From Gammaproteobacteria bacterium (GTDB taxonomy: Bacteria > Pseudomonadota > Gammaproteobacteria > Xanthomonadales > Xanthomonadaceae), in the NCBI GenBank assembly GCA_026398715.1, contig JAPLSI010000124.1, positions 1 to 53,906 on the forward strand: 53,906 bases of DNA, in the 5' to 3' direction. Both the position numbers and the translations under genes were made by a program. Positions 1-6,893 of the stretch are shown in pieces. Position 1 is the stretch's first letter, and the number at the start of each line of letters is the position of its first letter. The notes beneath the pieces were generated by a model that did not search any database, was not told where the DNA came from, and was given only the letters and a program-made list of their open reading frames with translations.

Positions 1-663
1 CTCGACTCCCGCGTGGACAACCTCGACGAACTGGTGTCGGTGGCCAGCCGCTTCGAGCGTCGCGACGACGAAGAGTCAAACGAAAACATGACCGAGCTGG
101 TTGCGTTCCTCGCCTACGCGGCACTCGAGGCCGGCGAAGGGCAGGCGCAGGTGGGCGAGGACGGCGTGCAATTGATGACCTTGCACAGTGCGAAGGGACT
201 GGAGTTTCCCAACGTGTTCCTGGTCGGCTTGGAAGAAGGCCTGTTCCCGAGTTCCCGGTCGAGCGAGGAGAGCGGACGGCTCGAAGAAGAACGTCGGCTC
301 GCGTATGTCGGCCTGACCCGCGCGCGCCAGCATCTGACCCTGAGCTACGCCGAATCGCGGCGGCTGCACGGCATGGAAATGCTCGGCACGCCATCGCGGT
401 TCCTGCGCGAGATCCCGGCCGCGTTGTTGCGCGAGGTGCGGCCGCGCGCCAATGCCAGTCGCCCGGTCTATTCCCCCTCGTTCGCCAGCGCTGCACCGGC
501 CGGTGGTCTTCGCCTGGGCCAACGCGTCAGCCATGCCACCTTCGGCGCCGGCGTGGTGATGGACAGCGAAGGCAGCGGACCGCACGCGCGCGTGCAGGTG
601 AACTTCGAAAACGCCGGCGCGAAGTGGCTGGTGCTGGCCTACGCCAACCTGTCGCCGCTGTAA
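1..663 (+). CDS. uvrD: DNA helicase II UvrD, C-terminal part (5' end outside window)
   Basis: This is the C-terminal part of a superfamily 1A DNA helicase used in nucleotide excision and mismatch repair. The reading frame is open to base 1, so the gene begins upstream; the GTG at 13 is an internal codon. Visible helicase motifs are motif V (LMTLHSAKGLEF, about residues 58-69 of the fragment) and motif VI (RRLAYVGLTRAR), both diagnostic of UvrD/Rep/PcrA. The last stretch, with GQRVSHATFGAGVV and ending in NLSPL, resembles the C-terminal tudor-like region of UvrD, which contacts RNA polymerase in relatives. UvrD is preferred over Rep because of the DNLDELVSVASRFE block and the tail. It converges on the kinase gene, with only 18 bp between the two stop codons. 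Confidence 0.92.
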   Translation, partial: LDSRVDNLDELVSVASRFERRDDEESNENMTELVAFLAYAALEAGEGQAQVGEDGVQLMTLHSAKGLEFPNVFLVGLEEGLFPSSRSSEESGRLEEERRLAYVGLTRARQHLTLSYAESRRLHGMEMLGTPSRFLREIPAALLREVRPRANASRPVYSPSFASAAPAGGLRLGQRVSHATFGAGVVMDSEGSGPHARVQVNFENAGAKWLVLAYANLSPL

Positions 664-681
664 CTACCCACCAACCGCCGA

Positions 682-2337
682 TCAGGGCGTGTTGGTGGTT
701 TCGGGCTGGGTGGTGGTGGCCGGTTCGGCCTTCTGCTGGTTGCGAAGCTTGCGCTTGGGCGGATCGCATTTCTTGAAGACACGACAGGCGAAGCTGCGCT
801 TGGCCTTGGCGACGGCCGGGTCTTCGGCTGCCGCAGCGGCCGGCGCCGCGGCAGCCGCTGCCGCGGCGGCCTGCTGTTGCTCGATCGCCAGGCGCGCGGC
901 TTCTTCCTCTTGCTTTCGGGCGGCCTCGCGAGCGATTTCTTCCGGCGTCGGTTCCTTGGCGGCACGCACCCGGACCCGGTTGCGTTCGCCGTTGGGGCCG
1001 CCGTGGCCGTAGCGGACGGTTCCGGTCGAACTCTCGGCCAGGGCGAGCTCGCCATTGGCGTCGGACGGCATGCCGGTGGCGGCGTCGGTCGCGGTGGGCG
1101 GCTCGTCGGTAGCAGGGGTCGCGGGCGTGGCGGGCGGCGTGGCCACGCCCGGCGCGGCTGCCGTCGGATCGGTCGCAGCCACTGCGGGCGCGAGCGGCGC
1201 CTCGGCATCCTTCCGGAATCCGTAGCCCTTGCCCAACACCAGCCAGCCGGCGGTGCCCAGCATCAGCACACCGGCCAGCACCAGCGCGTTGCGCGTGGTG
1301 TTGCTCTTGGCCACGGGCGCGGCAACTTCTGCGGTGATCCGCCCCGTTATCGGCTGCCCGCCGCCAAGGCTGGGACCACGCGATGACACTACCGGCGGCG
1401 CCGAAGCCACGCGCGGCGGCGCGCCCGGGGTCAGCGGCGTCGGTGCGCCGACCAGGGTCGGGTTCGAGGCATTGGCGCCGGCCCAGGGCGCCGGGCGCAG
1501 TTTCAGCTGCCCGTCCTGGATGACCAGCGGATGCTTCTTCAGGTCGTTGTTGAGGTCTTCACAGCTTTGGTAGCGGTCGGCGGGATCCTTCGCCAGCATC
1601 TTGTTGAGGATGCGCGCGATTTCTTCATCCACGTCGGGATTGAGCTCGCGGATGTCCGGCGTATCGGCCTGCACCACGTCCAGCATCAGCTTCAACGGGC
1701 TGTCGTCGTGGAAGGGCATGCGCCCGCTGAGCATTTCGAACAACACGATACCCAGCGCGAAGATGTCGGAACGCTGGTCCACCATCTTGCCCAGGCAGAC
1801 TTCGGGCGACAGGTAGCCGGGCGTGCCGACGAAGGCGCCGGTGTTGGTGAGCTTGCTCGACACATCGTGGTTGGCCAGCGCGATGCCGAAGTCGGCCACC
1901 TTCACCTGGCCGCGCGAGGTGATCATGATGTTGCCGGGCTTGATGTCGCGATGGATCACGCCTTGCGCATGCGCGGCGGCCAGACCCTGCGAGGCATGCA
2001 GCAGGATCTTCAGTGCGTCGCCCGGCACCAGGCGGATCTCGCGTTTCAGGCAGGTCGACAGCGATTCGCCGTCGATGTACTCCATCACGAAGAAGGTTTG
2101 TTCTTCGTCCTGGCCGATGAAGTAGATCTGGATGATGTGCGCGTCGTTGAGCGTCGCCATGGCGCGCGCTTCGCGCAGGAAGCGTTCGACGAACACCTTG
2201 TCGTGCGCCATGGACGCGGACAGCACTTTGATCGCCACGTAGCGACCCAGCGATGACTCATAGCCCTTGTACACGACGCCCATGCCGCCGCGGCCAAGTT
2301 CCTCGACAATGTCGTAGTGCCCGAGGCGAGTATTCAT
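682..2337 (-). CDS. Membrane-anchored Ser/Thr protein kinase (PknB-like)
   Basis: Hanks-type serine/threonine kinase of 551 aa. The N-terminal kinase domain (about 1-270) has the glycine loop GRGGMG (15-20), ATP-binding K37, a likely helix-C E56, catalytic HRDIKPGN with D131, DFG at 149-151, and GTPGYLSPE in place of the usual APE. A Pro/Ala-rich linker follows, then one hydrophobic segment near 350-370 and a long C-terminal tail that is first Ala/Glu-rich with coiled-coil character and then basic and Thr/Pro-rich. No PASTA or TPR repeats are seen, so the sensory part is unrecognised. The ATG at 2337 was chosen because the kinase fold starts at once (MNTRLGHYDIVEELG); an in-frame ATG at 2367 is an alternative. 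Transcribed divergently from the TRAP binding-protein gene, with about 100 bp between. Confidence 0.88.
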   Translation of the reverse strand: MNTRLGHYDIVEELGRGGMGVVYKGYESSLGRYVAIKVLSASMAHDKVFVERFLREARAMATLNDAHIIQIYFIGQDEEQTFFVMEYIDGESLSTCLKREIRLVPGDALKILLHASQGLAAAHAQGVIHRDIKPGNIMITSRGQVKVADFGIALANHDVSSKLTNTGAFVGTPGYLSPEVCLGKMVDQRSDIFALGIVLFEMLSGRMPFHDDSPLKLMLDVVQADTPDIRELNPDVDEEIARILNKMLAKDPADRYQSCEDLNNDLKKHPLVIQDGQLKLRPAPWAGANASNPTLVGAPTPLTPGAPPRVASAPPVVSSRGPSLGGGQPITGRITAEVAAPVAKSNTTRNALVLAGVLMLGTAGWLVLGKGYGFRKDAEAPLAPAVAATDPTAAAPGVATPPATPATPATDEPPTATDAATGMPSDANGELALAESSTGTVRYGHGGPNGERNRVRVRAAKEPTPEEIAREAARKQEEEAARLAIEQQQAAAAAAAAAPAAAAAEDPAVAKAKRSFACRVFKKCDPPKRKLRNQQKAEPATTTQPETTNTP

Positions 2338-2436
2338 CAAGTCCGCCGAACCCTTTGTGTTCAGCATACTAACCGCGACGCGCTCCATTCGGAAGCACCG
2401 GTTGCTAGACTTGGGCAAACCCTGGGGAGGGCCTCG

Positions 2437-3531
2437 ATGAAACGACGTGAAATCCTGCGTGGCGCTGGCCTCGCGACGGCAATGGCCGGACTCGCCGCGT
2501 GCGGCGGCAAGACCGGGCCGGCGGCGCAGTCGGGCCCCGACCTGAAGCTGAAATGGAAAATGGCCACGGCCTGGCCGACCAATTTCCCCGGCCTGGGCAC
2601 GGGCGCGGCCCGGCTGGCTGAATTGATAACGCAAGCCAGCGGCGGCCGCATCACGGTGAAGGTATACGGCGCGGGTGAGCTGGCCTCGGCCTTCGAGGTC
2701 TTCGACCTGGTCAGCCGCGGCACGGTGCAGATGGGTCACAGCGCCGCGTATTACTGGAAGGGAAAACTGCCGGCCTCGCCGTTCTTCAGCGCCATGCCGT
2801 TCGGCCTGAATGCCCAGGAAATGAATGGCTGGCTGTACGCCGGCGGCGGCATCGAGCTGTGGCGCGAGCTGTATGCGCCCTCGAACCTGGTGCCCTTCCC
2901 GGCCGGCAACACCGGCGTGCAGATGGCGGGATGGTTCCGCAATCCGATCACCTCGGTCGCCGACCTGAAAGGCCTGAAAATGCGCATTCCAGGCCTCGGC
3001 GGCGAGGTCATGGAAAAGATCGGCGTCACGCCGGTGAACATGCCGGGCGGTGAAATCTTCTCATCCCTGCAGTCGGGTGCGATCGATGCGGCCGAGTGGG
3101 TGGGCCCCTACAACGACCTGGCGTTCGGCCTGCATCGTGTTGCCAAGTATTGCTATTACCCGGGCTGGCAGGAGCCGGGGTCCGCGCTGGAATGCATGGT
3201 CAATAAAGAGGCCTTCGAAGCATTGCCCAAGGACCTGCAGTCGATCGTGGAAATCTGCTGCCAGACGGTGAATTCGCAGATGCTGGCCGAGTACACCACC
3301 CGCAACCAGGAGGCCTACGACACCCTGCGCAACCAGCATGGCGTGCAGTTCCTGCCCCTGCCGGCGGATGTGCTGGCGGCACTGCGGCAGGCGGCGACCG
3401 AGGTACTCGACGCGGCCGGCGCGGCGGACCCGTTTTCCGCGAAGGTGCTGGCATCGGTGCGCGCCTACCAGGCGCGGGCGAAGGCCTGGCACCTCATTTC
3501 CGAAGAAGCCTTTTACGATGCCCGGCGCTGA
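2437..3531 (+). CDS. TRAP transporter substrate-binding protein, DctP/TakP-like
   Basis: Extracytoplasmic solute receptor of a tripartite ATP-independent periplasmic transporter, 364 aa. The N-terminus MKRREILRG plus a hydrophobic stretch ending in L19-A20-A21-C22 looks like a twin-arginine signal with a lipobox, so the mature protein is probably lipid-anchored. The block FPAGNTGVQMAGWF, the PGLGGEVMEKIGVTPVNMPGGEIFSSLQSGAIDAAEW region (given here only for its shape; key residues E220 and W221) and WVGPYND resemble the TakP branch, which binds 2-oxo acids in Rhodobacter; the substrate here is not proven. The ATG at 2437 has a good Shine-Dalgarno GGGAGG at 2425-2430. The matching membrane components dctQ and dctM lie 1 kb away on the other strand, with a cytochrome gene between. 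Confidence 0.9.
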   Translation: MKRREILRGAGLATAMAGLAACGGKTGPAAQSGPDLKLKWKMATAWPTNFPGLGTGAARLAELITQASGGRITVKVYGAGELASAFEVFDLVSRGTVQMGHSAAYYWKGKLPASPFFSAMPFGLNAQEMNGWLYAGGGIELWRELYAPSNLVPFPAGNTGVQMAGWFRNPITSVADLKGLKMRIPGLGGEVMEKIGVTPVNMPGGEIFSSLQSGAIDAAEWVGPYNDLAFGLHRVAKYCYYPGWQEPGSALECMVNKEAFEALPKDLQSIVEICCQTVNSQMLAEYTTRNQEAYDTLRNQHGVQFLPLPADVLAALRQAATEVLDAAGAADPFSAKVLASVRAYQARAKAWHLISEEAFYDARR

Positions 3532-3559
3532 CGACGGCGTCGCGGCGGCAACATCCCCG

Positions 3560-3579
3560 CCCTGCCCCATCGGGCAGGG
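3560..3579. repeat. Perfect 8-bp stem-loop downstream of dctP
   Basis: CCCTGCCC, a four-base loop CATC, then GGGCAGGG form a perfect hairpin 29 bp after the dctP stop. No T-run follows (TGACC), so it is not a standard intrinsic terminator; it could protect the 3' end of the dctP transcript or assist Rho-dependent termination. The rest of the 173-bp gap before the cytochrome gene contains no ORF that I can support. Confidence 0.5.
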
Positions 3580-3704
3580 TGACCGACGGCCCATGACGCG
3601 TCGGCCGCGGATGATTATCTTGCGCGCCGGGTCCGTGGCCTGAAACACGGCCATCCCGCGTTTTTGTAACGCACCGGTCAACGGCAACATCGGGGTAACG
3701 GGAA

Positions 3705-4592
3705 ATGCGCAAATTCTTGAAATGGGTGGCTCGCATCGCGGGCGTGTTGCTGGTCGTGGCGGTAGCGGTGTTCGCCTTCGGCTGGATCAAGTCGAAGGCC
3801 GGCCTGGAACGCAGCTACGTCGTGAACGATCCTCCGCTGGCGATGCGTCGCGACGCGGCGACGCTTGAGCGCGGCGGGCACCTGTTCGCGACGCGGGGCT
3901 GCGCCGACTGCCACGCTGCGGACGGCACCGGCCATCTGGTGCTGGACGCCGGCCCGGTGTTCAAGCTGGTCGCGCCGAACATCACCCCGGGCGGCGTGCT
4001 GAAGTCCTACGACGCCGACCAGATCGCAGCGTCGATTCGTCATGGCGTCAAGTCCGACGGCCATCCGATGGTGTTCATGCCCAGCGGCGAATACGCCGCG
4101 ATGAGCGACGAAGACACCGCAGCGCTGGTCGCCTATCTCCAGTCACTGCCCGCGTCCGACAACAACCCCGGCACGATCGAGATCCGGCCGCTCGGCCGCG
4201 TGATGTACGCCCTGGGCAAATTGCCGCTGCTGCCGGCCGAGCACATCGACCACCGTCCGCGCGCGCGCACCGCGCCGCCCATTGCCGCGAATGCCGAGTA
4301 CGGCGCCTATGTGGCCCATGGCTGCACGGGCTGCCATGGCGCCAATTTCGCCGGCCAGCACGTGCCCGGCACGCCGCCGTCCTTCCCGAACGCCCGCAAC
4401 CTCACGCCCACCGGACTCGGCGGCTGGACCGCAGCCGACTTCCGCCGCGCGCTGCACGAAGGCAAGCGTCCCGATGGCAGCGCCATTGATCCGTTCATGC
4501 CCTGGCAGGCCTATTCGAAGATGACCGATGTCGAAATCGATGCCATCTGGGCCTTCCTGCAAACCCTGCCGGCCACGCCGACCGGGAAGTGA
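3705..4592 (+). CDS. Membrane-anchored diheme cytochrome c
   Basis: A 295-aa c-type cytochrome with two domains. An uncleaved signal anchor (residues about 8-28, hydrophobic after MRKFLKWVAR) would place it on the periplasmic face of the inner membrane. Heme-binding motifs are CADCH at 66-70 and CTGCH at 207-211; probable axial methionines are M125 (in HPMVFMPS) and M265 (in DPFMPW). This layout resembles the alcohol- or aldehyde-dehydrogenase cytochrome subunits and other small electron carriers, but no dehydrogenase catalytic subunit is next to it, so the electron donor is unknown. Its TGA at 4590-4592 directly abuts the dctM stop at 4593 on the other strand, with no base between. Confidence 0.88.
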   Translation: MRKFLKWVARIAGVLLVVAVAVFAFGWIKSKAGLERSYVVNDPPLAMRRDAATLERGGHLFATRGCADCHAADGTGHLVLDAGPVFKLVAPNITPGGVLKSYDADQIAASIRHGVKSDGHPMVFMPSGEYAAMSDEDTAALVAYLQSLPASDNNPGTIEIRPLGRVMYALGKLPLLPAEHIDHRPRARTAPPIAANAEYGAYVAHGCTGCHGANFAGQHVPGTPPSFPNARNLTPTGLGGWTAADFRRALHEGKRPDGSAIDPFMPWQAYSKMTDVEIDAIWAFLQTLPATPTGK

Positions 4593-5975
4593 TCAGCGGT
4601 ACAGCTGGTCGGGCAGCCACGTCGCCATCTGCGGGAAGGCGGCCACGGCGGCCAGCATCAGCAACTGCAGGGCGATGAAAGGAAGCACGCCGCGATAGAT
4701 GTCCATCGTGCGCACTTCGGGCGGCGCTACGCCGCGCAGGTAGAACAGGGCGAATCCAAAGGGCGGCGTAAGGAAGGATGTCTGCAGGTTGATGGCCATC
4801 ATCACGCCCAGCCAGACCGGGCTGACGCCCATGGCCAGCAACACCGGCGCGACGATCGGCACCACCACGAACACGATTTCGATGAAGTCGATGACGAAGC
4901 CGAGCACGAACATCACCAGCATCACGATCAGCAGCGCGCCGACCTTGCCGCCCGGCATGCCGGTCAGCGCCTCGTGCACGAGGTCGTCGCCGCCGTAGCC
5001 GCGGAACACCAGCGAAAACAGGGCCGCGCCGATCAATATCGCGAAGACCATGGCATTGACGCGCGCGGTATCCACCGCGACCTCGCGCAGGCGCGCCCAC
5101 GACAATTGGCCGCCGATCGCCGCGAAGATGGCGGCGCCCACGGCGCCGACGGCGGCCGCCTCGGTCGGCGTGGCGATGCCGAACAGGATCGAGCCCAGCA
5201 CGGCCAATATCAGCGCCAGCGCGGGAACGATGGCGCGCAGCAACTGCGCCGCCGAACGCGGAATCGGTTCGCGCAGCGCGGGCGCGCGTTCGGGCTGCCG
5301 CCACGCAACCCACAGCACGTACAGCAGGTACAGCACGACCAGCCCGAGCCCCGGAATCAGTGCGCCTGCAAACAGGTCGCCCACCGACACCGTCTCGGGC
5401 GCGTAGATGCCCTGCTTGAGTTGCGCCTGCTGGTAGGCATTGCCCAACTGGTCGCCCAGCAGCACCAGGATCAGCGAAGGCGGGATGATCTGGCCCAGCG
5501 TGCCCGATGCGCAGATGGCGCCGCAGGCCAGCTTGGGATCGTAGCCGTGGCGCAGCATCGTCGGCAGCGAGATCAGGCCCATCGCCACCACGGTGGCGCC
5601 GACGATGCCGGTGGATGCAGCAAGGATCGCGCCGACCAGCAACACCGCCACCACCAGCCCGCCGCGCAGCTGGCCGAACAACGATGCCACCGCTTCCAGC
5701 AACGACTCGGCGATGCGCGATTTCTCGAGCATGATGCCCATGAACACGAACAGCGGCACCGCCACGAGTGTCTCGTTGGTCATCGTGCCGAAGATGCGGC
5801 TGGGAAACGCCTCCAGGAAACTCGGGTCGAAATTTCCGAGCAGCACGCCCAGGCCGGCGACCAGCAACGCGACGCCGCCCAGCACGAAGGCCACCGGAAA
5901 GCCCGTGGACAGCCCGGCCAGCAAGCCGAACAGCAACAGGCCGAGCATCAGCAGGTGCTGGTTGTCCGGACTCAT
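4593..5975 (-). CDS. dctM: TRAP transporter large permease DctM
   Basis: A 460-aa very hydrophobic protein with about 11-12 membrane spans, of the DctM/TakM family that forms the transport channel of TRAP systems and uses an ion gradient, usually sodium. Recognisable stretches are FPVAFVLGG near the N-terminus, CGAICASGTLGQIIPPS in the middle (a conserved TRAP/IT-superfamily hairpin) and LQTSFLTPPFGFALFYLRG near the C-terminus. The start codon at 5975 overlaps the dctQ stop by 4 bp (ATGA), so the two are translationally coupled. The length is slightly above the usual 425-440 aa, as in the TakM branch, in line with the TakP-like receptor at 2437. Confidence 0.93.
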   Translation of the reverse strand: MSPDNQHLLMLGLLLFGLLAGLSTGFPVAFVLGGVALLVAGLGVLLGNFDPSFLEAFPSRIFGTMTNETLVAVPLFVFMGIMLEKSRIAESLLEAVASLFGQLRGGLVVAVLLVGAILAASTGIVGATVVAMGLISLPTMLRHGYDPKLACGAICASGTLGQIIPPSLILVLLGDQLGNAYQQAQLKQGIYAPETVSVGDLFAGALIPGLGLVVLYLLYVLWVAWRQPERAPALREPIPRSAAQLLRAIVPALALILAVLGSILFGIATPTEAAAVGAVGAAIFAAIGGQLSWARLREVAVDTARVNAMVFAILIGAALFSLVFRGYGGDDLVHEALTGMPGGKVGALLIVMLVMFVLGFVIDFIEIVFVVVPIVAPVLLAMGVSPVWLGVMMAINLQTSFLTPPFGFALFYLRGVAPPEVRTMDIYRGVLPFIALQLLMLAAVAAFPQMATWLPDQLYR

Positions 5976-6475
5976 GGCTCGGCATCCGGGTGCGCGCGCG
6001 CCCAGGCGCGGATGAGTTCAGCGACCGCCTGCAACAACAGCAACAGCGCCGACAGCGGGATCAGCGATTTGACCAGGTACCAGCCGGGCAGGCCGGCGGA
6101 GTTGGAACCTTCGCGCTGGCCCCAGCTGGCGGCGACATAGTCGTAGCTGATCCACAGGGTGAACAGGCACAGCGGGACCAGCAACAACACGATGCCGGCG
6201 CATTCGATCCAGGCCCGGGTGCGTGCCGACATGCGCTGGGAAAACACGTCCACGCGCACATGCGAGCCGTGCTTGAGCGCGAAGCCCAGCGCCAGCAGGA
6301 ACAAGGCGCCGTGCAACCACAACACCGCCTCCTGCACCGCGATCGAGCCCAGGTCGAACAGGTAGCGGGCCGCGACCAGGCCGGCGACGAGCGCGACCAG
6401 CACGACCGACAACCAGGCGGCGATCCGCCCGGCGAATTCGTTGGCGGCGTCCGCGAAGCGGATCAGCAACCGCAC
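5972..6475 (-). CDS. dctQ: TRAP transporter small permease DctQ
   Basis: A 167-aa protein with four predicted membrane helices, the small integral subunit that partners DctM in TRAP transporters. Typical features are the NEFAGRIAAWL start of helix 1, RYLFDLGSIAVQEAVLWLHG and the following LRVDVFSQRMS-type loop (here HVRVDVFSQRMSARTRAW). The chosen start is the GTG at 6475, four bases beyond the stop of the DUF2782 gene; the close spacing suggests co-transcription and coupling. The DctP receptor gene is on the opposite strand beyond the cytochrome gene, so the three parts of the transporter are not a single operon. Confidence 0.88.
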   Translation of the reverse strand: MRLLIRFADAANEFAGRIAAWLSVVLVALVAGLVAARYLFDLGSIAVQEAVLWLHGALFLLALGFALKHGSHVRVDVFSQRMSARTRAWIECAGIVLLLVPLCLFTLWISYDYVAASWGQREGSNSAGLPGWYLVKSLIPLSALLLLLQAVAELIRAWARAHPDAEP

Positions 6476-6479
6476 GCGG

Positions 6480-6818
6480 TCAATCCCACTCGTAGATCGT
6501 CCAGTAGACCGGCGACACGGTGTGCTTGTCGGCGTCAGTGCGGTCGAGCCTGCCGTTGCCGTCGTCGTCGTACAGGTAATAGGACTTGCCGTGCGCCGGC
6601 GTCACCCGAACCATGGTGATGCGCCCGCCCTCGCGATATTCCTCGATGCGGTCGCCGTTCGCGCTGGAACGGATGGTGACGGTAGGCGTGGTCTCTTCCG
6701 ACGGAGGACCCTGGATCTTCTTCGGAATCGGGGCGTCCTTGCCCGCCGTGGCGGCAATGGTTGCGGAAGCGAGCGTCAGAGACAGCGCGGCGGCAAGCAT
6801 GAAAGAGGTCTTTTCCAT
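6480..6818 (-). CDS. DUF2782 family secreted protein
   Basis: A 112-aa protein with a signal peptide (MEKTSFMLAAALSLTLASA, cleavage near ATIAA-TAG) and a conserved body containing GDRIEEYREGGRITMVRV and SYYLYDDDGNGRLDR, which I recognise as DUF2782. Function is unknown; the DDDGNGRLD stretch looks EF-hand-like but too short to call a calcium site. In Pseudomonas and Xanthomonas relatives this family is usually a direct neighbour of polA; here a 2.1-kb secreted-protein gene separates it from polA. It is followed after 4 bp by dctQ, forming a probable three-gene operon. The start at ATG 6818 is preferred over an ATG six codons upstream because the signal peptide begins there. Confidence 0.82.
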   Translation of the reverse strand: MEKTSFMLAAALSLTLASATIAATAGKDAPIPKKIQGPPSEETTPTVTIRSSANGDRIEEYREGGRITMVRVTPAHGKSYYLYDDDGNGRLDRTDADKHTVSPVYWTIYEWD

Positions 6819-6893
6819 GCCCCGAGCATGGCCCAAGTAGCAGCAGGGCTCAAGCGGTCAGGCCCTGCGGTTCGCCGCCCATGAACTAGCCGT

